Source: CAYWKL01 sp964459095 (GTDB lineage: Bacteria > Patescibacteriota > Microgenomatia > Daviesbacterales > UBA10151). Taken from it: 16,928 nucleotides of DNA. The translations under genes were made by a program, and so were the position numbers. The stretch spans positions 1-16,928 of the forward strand of contig CAYWKL010000020.1 in the NCBI GenBank assembly GCA_964459095.1, read 5' to 3'. The notes beneath the pieces were generated by a model, which saw only the letters and a program-made list of their open reading frames with translations, was not told the DNA's origin and did no database searches. This document shows positions 7,444 to 14,753 of the stretch, piece after piece (the stretch's first letter is position 1; each line of letters begins with the position of its first letter).

Positions 7444-9714
7444 CTAGATAATCTCTAAGGAGTGGGTTCCAGAGGGGATATTAACCTTAACCCAGCCTGT
7501 ACCTGAGGATATATTAGTTAAGGTATTGCTATTTAGTTTTACATTAACAATGTTAGGATAATATATAGTCACATCAGTGCCTGGTGAGACAATATTACCT
7601 AGTTTATCTTTTATATATATACTTATATCTGAGTTTGAATCAAATCCTATCCTTGGAGTTTGACCATTATTAAATGTTCTCCCTCTTCTTACAAAATAGA
7701 AATTATTACCATTTGTTCTATAAACTGAAGCTAACCCTCTAAATATTGCGCCTCCGTATGTAACATTACTTATTCCAGCTGATTCTAGGGCTGTATCTAC
7801 TACTCCACCTCCAAAGTCCACCTTTGCGCCACTATATCCTGAACCAGAAACTCTAGTCATATCAGCTTTAGGATGAGTTGCGTCAGATGGGAAAATTATT
7901 GTGACTATATTTTTCTTGCCTTTGTTAGTGGGATAAGTTGAATATATATATTTACCTGAAAAACTTGGAAAAGTTGTATTCTTTGTACACAAGGCGCCAT
8001 TTCTGATTTCAACCCCAGTAGGAGACGTACCTAAAAATATGGAGGTATATACATTTTGCCCAGTATACTGATTAATTGTCCAGATATATTCTTGGTTCGT
8101 TAAAATTGTAGAATAATTGGCAGAATTTGGATGAAGTGCAATATTTACTTTTGCATTTTTACTTTTGGCTACTACTTCATCAGCGAGAATAAAATATCCA
8201 GGTTTACTATCCTGAGGATGAACAAAAATAAAATTTCTTAAATGAGTGCCTTCTTTTATGGCGGGGCCAGAATCACCTGAAGCATAATCCAATAATCCTC
8301 CTGTGAAACCTTCAATAACGCCTGCCCCGTTTTTAGTAAAATGGTCTTTTCCATCAATTAAGAGAGTATTTGAAGAAACCGCAGTGTCATGAACATATGT
8401 CCATGTGTCTCCCCCGCAAGCTACTTTCCAACCTTCATAACCTGAGTTTCTTAAAATGTTTTCCCCATAAGCACTTAAATGGATAGCATTAACATCCTTA
8501 TGAGCGTGATCAGTAAATGATTTAGGATTCCATAAAGCACCCATTAGTGAAGTTGTTACTGGATTATTTTCCCAGAAAGATACCATCCCATCTTTCCATA
8601 TTCTGCTTATTGGTTTTTCAGGGGAAGCCAGAGGCTGCTCAAGCAATAAATAGTGAAGTAATCTCCCTTTGTGGGTTGCACCTTCTGCTAGCCAGGCTGC
8701 ATTTTTAGCTGCCTGATCTGAGAATTTAAATGCCCTATTAACAGCAGCCATTGGGAATTTTGAAAGACTTAAAAAATCTGGATCAGAATCACCAAATGTA
8801 ACGGTTTCTCGAAAAGGGGTTATTGAACCTGAGAATAGCCATTCATTAAACTGGATAAATTTAGGATCAGTATAGTAACTGTCTTCCCCTGTAAACTCTA
8901 AAACATCTATAAAATAAGACTTAGCGTCATTTGTATCTGAACCTAATCTTGACCAGGCATAATTTGTCCCCATGTTAAAAACTCCGTTGCTTGTTAAGTA
9001 AGACTCATTAGAGGATCTATAATTTGCTTTAGCAGTATCAAACCTGCTTCTGTCACCCTGAAAAAGTGCCCAAACTCCTCTTACTGCATTTTGGTTTGTT
9101 GGCCAAGCACAATTATTACTCCAGTACCACTCAGCAATATTATCTAATTTAGATTCAATAGAAGATTTTTCTTCAGGTGTCAAGTCATTATAGATGATAT
9201 CAAAGGCTAAAACTGAGTTAAAAAAAGCATATCCAGGCGGAACAGTTGTGCTCCAAAGACTGCAATCCAATCCAGTATATAGATCATCCCAATTCATTAG
9301 AGTATCCCTTACCTTATCTTTATAAGTAGCCGAGGCACTAGCATCAGGCTCCAAGATATAAGATAAAGAGGCGGCAGATACAGTATCTCTCATTCTATTA
9401 GCCTTATTTTGTACACTTAAAGATGAATCATAATTAAGTTTAGCTGCATCAGTTGCAGCTTTTGTTTTCATACTTTTCCATGGCTCACTAATAGATTTAT
9501 CCCTTAAGCTTTGAAAATCTTCTTGTTTAACAATTAAAAAAGGGTGAGTAATTTCTTGAGCAAATACATTTTTTTCATTAATTTTGAGATTACCTAGAAG
9601 ATTTTTTAAGCTACCAGAAGCAAATAAATAAACAGTAAGTGCTAAAAGCCCAAGGATAACAACTAAAAGCAGAATATGGGCTATTCCCTTTTCTTTATTT
9701 TTAGAAAAAACCAC
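7444..9714 (-). CDS. Membrane-anchored heparinase II/III-like polysaccharide lyase
   Basis: The protein has 756 residues. An N-terminal signal anchor (about 11-33, after KNKEKG) should place the rest outside the membrane. Residues about 55-390 are helix-rich with many Trp and Tyr, as in the alpha/alpha toroid of heparinase/alginate-lyase-type enzymes. The segment DHAHKD (402-407) with ENILRNSGYEGW matches the conserved metal/substrate histidine motif of the heparinase II/III beta domain, and SSNTLLIDGKDH (447-458) matches its usual HNTLLIDG-type strand. Beta-sheet and C-terminal sandwich regions follow. Known role: cleavage of uronic-acid glycosidic bonds by beta-elimination; the substrate here is unknown. 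The start is GTG 9714; the next methionine is near residue 81 and would lose the anchor. It follows the PIN-TRAM gene by 87 bp. With the nearby glycosyltransferase it suggests polysaccharide remodelling or scavenging at the surface. Confidence 0.8.
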   Translation of the reverse strand: MVFSKNKEKGIAHILLLVVILGLLALTVYLFASGSLKNLLGNLKINEKNVFAQEITHPFLIVKQEDFQSLRDKSISEPWKSMKTKAATDAAKLNYDSSLSVQNKANRMRDTVSAASLSYILEPDASASATYKDKVRDTLMNWDDLYTGLDCSLWSTTVPPGYAFFNSVLAFDIIYNDLTPEEKSSIESKLDNIAEWYWSNNCAWPTNQNAVRGVWALFQGDRSRFDTAKANYRSSNESYLTSNGVFNMGTNYAWSRLGSDTNDAKSYFIDVLEFTGEDSYYTDPKFIQFNEWLFSGSITPFRETVTFGDSDPDFLSLSKFPMAAVNRAFKFSDQAAKNAAWLAEGATHKGRLLHYLLLEQPLASPEKPISRIWKDGMVSFWENNPVTTSLMGALWNPKSFTDHAHKDVNAIHLSAYGENILRNSGYEGWKVACGGDTWTYVHDTAVSSNTLLIDGKDHFTKNGAGVIEGFTGGLLDYASGDSGPAIKEGTHLRNFIFVHPQDSKPGYFILADEVVAKSKNAKVNIALHPNSANYSTILTNQEYIWTINQYTGQNVYTSIFLGTSPTGVEIRNGALCTKNTTFPSFSGKYIYSTYPTNKGKKNIVTIIFPSDATHPKADMTRVSGSGYSGAKVDFGGGVVDTALESAGISNVTYGGAIFRGLASVYRTNGNNFYFVRRGRTFNNGQTPRIGFDSNSDISIYIKDKLGNIVSPGTDVTIYYPNIVNVKLNSNTLTNISSGTGWVKVNIPSGTHSLEII

Positions 9715-9745
9715 CTTAAATTTAACCTAGAATAAAATCTATGTA

Positions 9746-9765
9746 TTGTCAACCCACCAATTCAA
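9746..9765. repeat. 20-base block, copy 2 of 2
   Basis: Matches 7389-7408 at 18 of 20 positions. It includes TTGACA on the minus strand (9747-9752), 33 bp upstream of the lyase start, but I find no -10 box at suitable spacing, so a promoter role is not supported. Confidence 0.6.
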
Positions 9766-9776
9766 CGTCACCCCCC

Positions 9777-9803
9777 AATATCACACCCCGGAGGTGTGAT
9801 ATT
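9777..9803. repeat. 27-bp palindrome, copy 2 (overlaps PIN-TRAM stop codon)
   Basis: The 11-base arms AATATCACACC and GGTGTGATATT surround a CCGGA loop. The right arm overlaps the TAA stop (9802-9804) of the PIN-TRAM gene. The arm sequence is the same as in copies at 7408 and 10797, while the loop differs. No T-run follows on the minus strand. Confidence 0.75.
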
Positions 9804-10704
9804 ATTTCGTAAAAATCATTCTTCCTGCTGCAACCTGGATCATCCTTGTTACCTCTACTTTTATTTCTTTTCCTACCAAGCTAGCTCCTTTTTCCACAAC
9901 TACCATTGTCCCATCATCTAAATACCCCACCCCTTGATCAGAATCTTTGCCTAGATGTATAACTTTTATTTTTATAGTCTCTCCTGGGATGGCAACAGTT
10001 TTGACTGCATTTGCAAGCTCATTTATATTTAGAACTTTAACTCCTGAAACACTTGCTACTTTATTTAAATTAAAATCTGTGGTTAAAAGCTTTCCCCCAA
10101 GGTTTTTGGTTAATTTAAGTATTTTTTCATCCACATTTTTTCCTGTAACCTCTTTTTCCCAAATCTCAACCCTTAGTCCTTTAATTTTTTTAAGCTCCTC
10201 AATTATTTCAAAACCCCTTCTTGCTCTTTGGCGTTTTAAAAAGTCACTTGAATCTGCTACCTGCTGAAGCTCAGATAAAACAAAGTTTGGGATTAATATA
10301 ACACCAGAAATAAAACTTGTCTTTGCAATATCCAAAATCCTTCCATCAATTAGAACAGAGGTATCGGTTATTAGTGGCTGGCTAGCAGAGACTCCTCCTA
10401 TTGGTACTTGATGGCTTAAAGGTATGTTAGTAGGCGAAGGACGCGAAAGTTTTACCATTCTATTCATGATTTCTGTAGATAACCTATGAGTGAAAAGATT
10501 AATAAAAGACCAAGTCAAAAGACTTATTTTTTGAGCAATATCAGGAAATAAACTAAATCCTATAAAACCTGCAAATAAAGCAATTAGAACTCTTGCAAGA
10601 ATCCTGTTTACAAAAAAGACTTCAGGAACAAGTTCAGAAAATATAGTGGCTACCAGAGCAAATACTACGGCTACCACAAACCGCAAGATTAATTTTATAT
10701 TCAA
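9802..10704 (-). CDS. YacL-like membrane PIN-TRAM domain protein
   Basis: This 300-residue protein has two to three N-terminal membrane helices (about 5-75). A PIN nuclease-fold domain (about 110-232) carries the four expected acidic residues: D114 (LITDTSV), E145 (VLSEL), D182 (VDEKI) and D200 (TTDFN). A C-terminal TRAM domain (about 240-298: GETIKIKVIH, GYLDDGTMVVVE, RMIFTK) is a likely RNA-binding fold. The order matches Bacillus YacL, which lies in the radA-disA-yacL cluster; here radA is two genes upstream. Known family role: PIN domains are metal-dependent RNases, though YacL's own substrate is not established. The start is uncertain. I take TTG 10704, with a GGGA ten bases upstream; the frame is open further upstream but offers no ATG or GTG. 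The stop codon lies inside a palindrome. Confidence 0.85.
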   Translation of the reverse strand: MNIKLILRFVVAVVFALVATIFSELVPEVFFVNRILARVLIALFAGFIGFSLFPDIAQKISLLTWSFINLFTHRLSTEIMNRMVKLSRPSPTNIPLSHQVPIGGVSASQPLITDTSVLIDGRILDIAKTSFISGVILIPNFVLSELQQVADSSDFLKRQRARRGFEIIEELKKIKGLRVEIWEKEVTGKNVDEKILKLTKNLGGKLLTTDFNLNKVASVSGVKVLNINELANAVKTVAIPGETIKIKVIHLGKDSDQGVGYLDDGTMVVVEKGASLVGKEIKVEVTRMIQVAAGRMIFTK

Positions 10705-10721
10705 TTTAGATAAGTCCCTTT

Positions 10722-10795
10722 CAGGGCCTTGCGAGAACTTCGCCTACTCTAATGATCGATGTCTTAGAGTGCTTCGCTCTCTAAAGTCCTTTTAA
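10722..10795. repeat. Cluster of small GC-richer hairpins between PIN-TRAM and LytR_C genes
   Basis: The 124-bp gap holds several short inverted repeats in a row: CCCT/AGGG around TTC, GCGA/TCGC around GAACT (about 10730-10742), and CTTAGAG pairing with CTCTAAAG around TGCTTCG (about 10763-10786). They immediately precede the 25-bp palindrome at 10797. In character this resembles the in-frame inserts in radA and the glycosyltransferase gene, but the sequences are not the same. Confidence 0.5.
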
Positions 10796-10796
10796 A

Positions 10797-10821
10797 ATAT
10801 CACACCCCCGGGGTGTGATAT
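10797..10821. repeat. 25-bp perfect palindrome, copy 3 (3' of LytR_C gene)
   Basis: It is identical to the copy at 7408-7432, including the central base, and begins 7 bases past the LytR_C stop. Here the minus strand continues with ATATTTTAAAA, so this copy could serve as an intrinsic terminator with a short T-run. Confidence 0.75.
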
Positions 10822-10828
10822 GATATTT

Positions 10829-11875
10829 TTACTTAGTCCCAAGTATAATCACACTATCATTATTTTCTGTATCTGGTAATGTTGGATCAGCAATAGCAGT
10901 AAACTTTGGAGCTAAATCTCTGATTAATTGCTCCGCTAAATCAAGCATAGTAGGTTTTACTCTAACTAAAGTTTGTTCAAAGCTTGAGTTTGTAGCATTC
11001 CCCACTCTTACTACCTCATAACCTAAATCTTGTAAGTTTGAAGAGGTTGATGCTGCCAAACCTGTCGTTGAGGTCCCATTAAGTATTTCTAATTTAAATT
11101 CAGATCGATCTAGTGGCTCTTTAGTTGGGGTTGGTGTAGGTTTTGCTGGAGCAGGAGATGGAGTTGGTGATGGGGTCTTATCTGAGATAAAGGTAAGTGC
11201 TGGAAGCCCTACATTAAAGCTGTTTTGTAAGAAATAAACTGTTGCTGCAATAACAATTAAACCAATCACAATTAAGATAACTACATGAAACTTGCTTCCT
11301 CTTTGTGGTTTTTGACTGGCATAAATATTTGAAGATTGATAGTTTGAACTATTCATTGAACCTAAAGGTGGGATATGCTCTTCTTGTTTTTCTTCTTCTT
11401 CGTTTTTCATTTGTTGATAGTAATTTTCAGTCCTATCTTCTGGTTTATAAGAGTCATCTTTCAAGCTTTGCTTATAGAAACCTTCAGTTTTGTCCTCTTT
11501 GTCTTCATCCTCTGTAAGATCATCAAAATCATTCTTTTCTTTCCTATCTTCACGCTCTTCCTCAATTTTTTCAGCTTCATCTTCATCAACAGTGCCTACT
11601 TTTTCCTCGTCAGGCTCTTCTTCCTTGCTTTCATCTTTATCATCTTCACCCTTTCCGCTTTCAGCTTTCAGCTCTTCCTCCTCTGTCTCATCTTCTTCGT
11701 CATCATGATCTTCACGCTTTCCCCTTGCCCCTTCACCCTCATCTGAGTCTTCCTCAAAAGGATCTTCTATAGAATCTACGTCACTTTTTTTCTCATCCTC
11801 AATCTCTTCTCCTGACTCATCACTCTTTACTCGTTCCTCATCTCCTTTTGCTTTTTTATTCTCCTCGTCATCCAT
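10829..11875 (-). CDS. Acidic single-span membrane protein with C-terminal LytR_C domain
   Basis: The protein has 348 residues in three parts. Residues 1 to about 170 are extremely Glu/Asp/Lys-rich and low in complexity, probably disordered and cytosolic. A single membrane helix lies at about 197-217 (VVILIVIGLIVIAATVYFL). Outside it a Pro-Thr-Ser linker (about 235-253) leads to a LytR_C-type domain (about 260-348, beginning FKLEILNGTSTTGLA and including LGYEVVRVGNA). LytR_C domains occur at the C-terminus of LytR-CpsA-Psr wall-polymer ligases and also alone, as here; the catalytic LCP domain is absent. A cell-envelope role is likely but the activity is unknown. ATG 11875 is 45 bp after radA, with no Shine-Dalgarno. 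The gene shows strong GAA/GAT/GAG bias, which creates spurious frames on the other strand. Confidence 0.8.
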   Translation of the reverse strand: MDDEENKKAKGDEERVKSDESGEEIEDEKKSDVDSIEDPFEEDSDEGEGARGKREDHDDEEDETEEEELKAESGKGEDDKDESKEEEPDEEKVGTVDEDEAEKIEEEREDRKEKNDFDDLTEDEDKEDKTEGFYKQSLKDDSYKPEDRTENYYQQMKNEEEEKQEEHIPPLGSMNSSNYQSSNIYASQKPQRGSKFHVVILIVIGLIVIAATVYFLQNSFNVGLPALTFISDKTPSPTPSPAPAKPTPTPTKEPLDRSEFKLEILNGTSTTGLAASTSSNLQDLGYEVVRVGNATNSSFEQTLVRVKPTMLDLAEQLIRDLAPKFTAIADPTLPDTENNDSVIILGTK

Positions 11876-11920
11876 AATAGTATTTTAGACTTAAATTGCA
11901 AGTAGTTGCAAGTTTTAAAT

Positions 11921-13375
11921 TTATACTAATACTTTTTTCATGGCTTCCAAAATATTTTTTGCATTATCAGGAGAAATAATTTTTGTAAATCCAAGTCTTT
12001 TTGCTTCTTGGGCTCTTTTTTCTATTCCTTGGATTGTCCTTAATTCCCCAAGTAAACCAACCTCTCCAAATACAACTGTCTTTGTACTTACTGGTTTATC
12101 CTTAATAGATGAAATTATAGCCAGGCAAACTGCCAAATCGCAAGCTGTGTCTGAGATTTTTATCCCTCCTGTGACATTTACAAAAATATCTTTATCAAAC
12201 AAGTTTAAATTAAGCCTTTTAGAAATTACTGCCGCCAAAAGCTGCAGCCTTTGAAAATCAATCCCGTTTGCTACACGCCGGGGGTATGGAAGTATTGTTT
12301 TGGTAACAAGGGCCTGGATTTCTACTAAAACCGGCCTTGAGCCGTTCAGCAAGCTTGTTACAACTGATCCAGGTGCATTTGACTTTTGGTTTAAAAAAAC
12401 TTTTGAAGGGTTGCTAACCTGCTCTAAACCACTCTCTTTCATATCAAATACTCCTATCTCATCAACTGATCCAAATCTGTTTTTTGAAGCTCTTAGGATT
12501 CTATAGGGACTGGAAGCTTCTCCTTCTAAACTTAAAACCACATCAACAGAGTGCTCTAAAACTTTGGGCCCAGCAATAGCACCTTCTTTTGTTATGTGGC
12601 CTACTAAAATTATTGAGATGTGAAATTTTTTTGCTAATTTCCCAAGATAATATGCTGATTCCCTAACTTGTGAGATAGAACCAGCAGGTGAATCTAAATT
12701 ATCAAGCTCCATAGTCTGAATTGAATCTATGATAACAAGTGCTGGTTTCACTTCTTCCAAAACTTTCCCAATAACTTCTGTACTCGTTTCATTTAAGATC
12801 AAAATATCAGCTCCTTTTTTTATTCTCTCTGCTCTTAGTTTTATTTGAGTTGGTGATTCCTCCCCAGCTACATACAAAGTTGAATTCAAATTCGAATGAG
12901 CAAAGCTGCCTCCGAACGCAGTGAGCCCTAGATGATCCGGCGCTTCGCCGGAGAGCGTATCCGAGGTCGCCTCGACCGCAGGACGCTTGCGTTGGCGAAC
13001 AAGAGAGCGAGGCTGCGAAGCGATATTCTCAGTAGGACCAGCGAAAACTAAAGCTATTTGCGTTAATAATGTAGATTTTCCAATACCTGGCTCTCCTGCA
13101 AGTAAAATAACTGACCCCTTTACTATTCCTCCTCCTAATACCCTGTCTACCTCTCCTATATTACTACTTAATCTATCTAAAGCATTACTTTCTATATCAG
13201 ATAATTTAACGAGCTCTGCTTGACCTCTAGTTTTTTTACTTATCCCATATCTCCTATCACTTATCACTTCTTCTACCAAACTATTCCAAGTCCCACACTC
13301 TGGACACTTACCCAAAAAAGATGGGGCCACATACCCACACTGCTGACAGATAAAGCTAGAAGTTGACTTGACCAT
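11921..13375 (-). CDS. radA: DNA repair protein RadA (Sms)
   Basis: All RadA landmarks are present in 484 residues: a C4 zinc finger (C10, C13, C24, C27), Walker A GEPGIGKST (94-102), GEES (171-174), Walker B LVIID (213-217), the RadA-specific KNRFG (298-302) and a C-terminal Lon-protease-like domain (about 330-484). RadA is a RecA-like hexameric helicase that drives branch migration during homologous recombination. Unlike typical RadA, residues about 112-163 form an Arg/Ser/Gly-rich insertion between the Walker A helix and the strand before GEES; the encoding DNA is GC-rich and palindromic (separate entry). Without it the protein would be slightly shorter than the usual 450-460 residues. ATG 13375 lies 9 bp after the rpsA stop, with no Shine-Dalgarno, so co-transcription and coupled translation are likely. 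Confidence 0.95.
   Translation of the reverse strand: MVKSTSSFICQQCGYVAPSFLGKCPECGTWNSLVEEVISDRRYGISKKTRGQAELVKLSDIESNALDRLSSNIGEVDRVLGGGIVKGSVILLAGEPGIGKSTLLTQIALVFAGPTENIASQPRSLVRQRKRPAVEATSDTLSGEAPDHLGLTAFGGSFAHSNLNSTLYVAGEESPTQIKLRAERIKKGADILILNETSTEVIGKVLEEVKPALVIIDSIQTMELDNLDSPAGSISQVRESAYYLGKLAKKFHISIILVGHITKEGAIAGPKVLEHSVDVVLSLEGEASSPYRILRASKNRFGSVDEIGVFDMKESGLEQVSNPSKVFLNQKSNAPGSVVTSLLNGSRPVLVEIQALVTKTILPYPRRVANGIDFQRLQLLAAVISKRLNLNLFDKDIFVNVTGGIKISDTACDLAVCLAIISSIKDKPVSTKTVVFGEVGLLGELRTIQGIEKRAQEAKRLGFTKIISPDNAKNILEAMKKVLV
12895..13030. repeat. GC-rich palindromic element inserted in frame in radA
   Basis: Bases 12901-13020 contain 77 G or C of 120, against clearly AT-rich flanks. 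Three perfect hairpins stand in a row: TCCGGCG/CGCCGGA around CTT (12936-12952), GGTCG/CGACC around CCT (12965-12977) and ACGC/GCGT around TT (12983-12992). Near the ends GCCTC (12908-12912) and GAGGC (13009-13013) are complementary. The frame stays open and adds about 50 residues to RadA at a loop position. This resembles the Rickettsia palindromic elements in behaviour; sequence identity with those is not claimed. Confidence 0.7.
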
Positions 13376-13384
13376 TAAAGGATT

Positions 13385-14446
13385 TTATTTATATATTAGA
13401 TCTTTAGTACTCGTAATGAGTGGAACTAGATAAATCCTACGCTTAACTATATCAATATTATCAACTATTGCTGATACATTTTGAGCTATTTCATATTTTT
13501 GTGATGTGTCTAGTTTAGAGGCTGGAATTAATGCCTCTAATCCATTTTGCAAATTAACAAATATCCCCATACTAGTAATTTTTAAGACTGTGCCTTTCAC
13601 CACATCATCTTTAGAGTATTTCTTAGCAATTTCTTCAAACGGATCTTTTTGTGTTTGTTTAATTGATAAATTTACTCTGTTTGTATTAGGATCAACTGAT
13701 GTAACTAAAGCTTGAATTTCGTCTCCTACCTTATACAGCTTTCCAGGATCCTCTATCTTTTCCCAAGCCAGCTCAGATATATGAACTAAGCCCTCTACCC
13801 CATCTTCCAAGGTAACAAACACTCCAAATGCAAGTACAGCAGCAACATTACCTTTAACTTTATCCCCTACTTTTATTTTGCTCAAGGTTTCCTTTACTTC
13901 CTCAGAAACATTAGTTTTTTGAGAAAAAATAAGTCTGTTTTGAGTTGGATCTACCTCAATTACTGTTACTAAAATATCTTTCCCAATTAAGTCTTCAATT
14001 GAGGAAGCTGAAGAAAGCGAAACCTGGGATGAGGGTAAAAATCCTCTTACATCCCCTACTTCAACTATTAATCCTCCCTTATTTACTTCAATTCCCCGTC
14101 CGTTAAAAGTTCTATTAGAATTTATAGCTGCTTCAAATTTATCCCATTTTGCGCTTGAGGGACCTTTGGAAGTAGATTTGTGTAGGCCCAAAACAACTTG
14201 TCCTGATTCGTTCTCAGTAAGGTTTACATATACTTTTAATTTATCACCAACTTTTAGGGATTTTTCTTGTTCTAAAGAGAGATCTCTAGTAGAAAGTACA
14301 CCTTCTGATTTAAGACCAAGATCTAGTATGATCTCTTTTGAGCTAATAAGAACTACTTCGCCTTCTAATTCTTGACCACGGGAAATACTTAATTTTTTTT
14401 CAGTCTCTTTGGCCAATAAATCGGCCATTGTTAGCGTCTTTGGCAA
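13385..14446 (-). CDS. rpsA: 30S ribosomal protein S1, four-repeat form
   Basis: The 353-residue protein consists of four S1 (OB-fold RNA-binding) repeats at about 25-90, 107-177, 193-263 and 280-345. The third, with GVFVTLEDGVEGLVHISEL, is the most canonical. S1 binds mRNA and helps its loading on the 30S subunit. E. coli S1 has six repeats and 557 residues; four-repeat forms occur in many bacteria. I chose TTG 14446 because AGGTG lies 7 bases upstream. ATG 14450 is closer to that site but in another frame that ends quickly, and the in-frame ATG 14428 has no good site. The gene follows the 23S rRNA by about 80 bp with its own promoter and is followed by radA after 9 bp. Confidence 0.88.
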   Translation of the reverse strand: MPKTLTMADLLAKETEKKLSISRGQELEGEVVLISSKEIILDLGLKSEGVLSTRDLSLEQEKSLKVGDKLKVYVNLTENESGQVVLGLHKSTSKGPSSAKWDKFEAAINSNRTFNGRGIEVNKGGLIVEVGDVRGFLPSSQVSLSSASSIEDLIGKDILVTVIEVDPTQNRLIFSQKTNVSEEVKETLSKIKVGDKVKGNVAAVLAFGVFVTLEDGVEGLVHISELAWEKIEDPGKLYKVGDEIQALVTSVDPNTNRVNLSIKQTQKDPFEEIAKKYSKDDVVKGTVLKITSMGIFVNLQNGLEALIPASKLDTSQKYEIAQNVSAIVDNIDIVKRRIYLVPLITSTKDLIYK

Positions 14447-14480
14447 TCATTTTCACCTATCTTTCTTTTAAGATTTGTAA

Positions 14481-14511
14481 ATTATACACCTATTGTACTA
14501 AAAAATGTGAA
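14481..14511 (-). promoter_or_regulatory. Promoter of rpsA-radA
   Basis: On the minus strand a perfect TATAAT (14481-14486) lies 34 bp upstream of the TTG start. The best -35 box is TTCACA (14506-14511), one mismatch from consensus but with a long 19-bp spacer. It sits in the short gap between the 23S 3' end and rpsA, allowing expression independent of the rRNA operon. Confidence 0.55.
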
Positions 14512-14753
14512 TACGACCTGCCAAAAAAACTCAACTTTGACCATTAGTAATTGTAGGCTAAATGCCTTACAGCACTTACACCGCAATCCTATCAACCAAG
14601 TAGTCTTCTTGGGGTCTTAAAAAGATACCTAATCTTGGGGTCTGTTTCGTGCTTAGATGCTTTCAGCACTTATCAAAAATAAGCGTAGCTACCCAGCGCT
14701 GCATTCAACATACAACTGGCACACTAGAGGCTTACTCGTCTCGGTCCTCTCGT

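Noticed and set aside
9724..9752. Promoter for the lyase gene from TTGACA at 9747-9752
   Set aside because: The only -10-like sequence (TATTCT) is 12 bp away, too close for a sigma-70-type promoter.
11305..11746. Plus-strand frames rich in Ser or Phe/Leu opposite the LytR_C gene
   Set aside because: They are the complement of GAA/GAG/GAT-rich acidic codons; composition alone explains them.
14428..14450. ATG 14450 as start of S1
   Set aside because: It is out of frame with the S1 protein and that frame ends at a TGA after 16 codons; the Shine-Dalgarno spacing fits TTG 14446.
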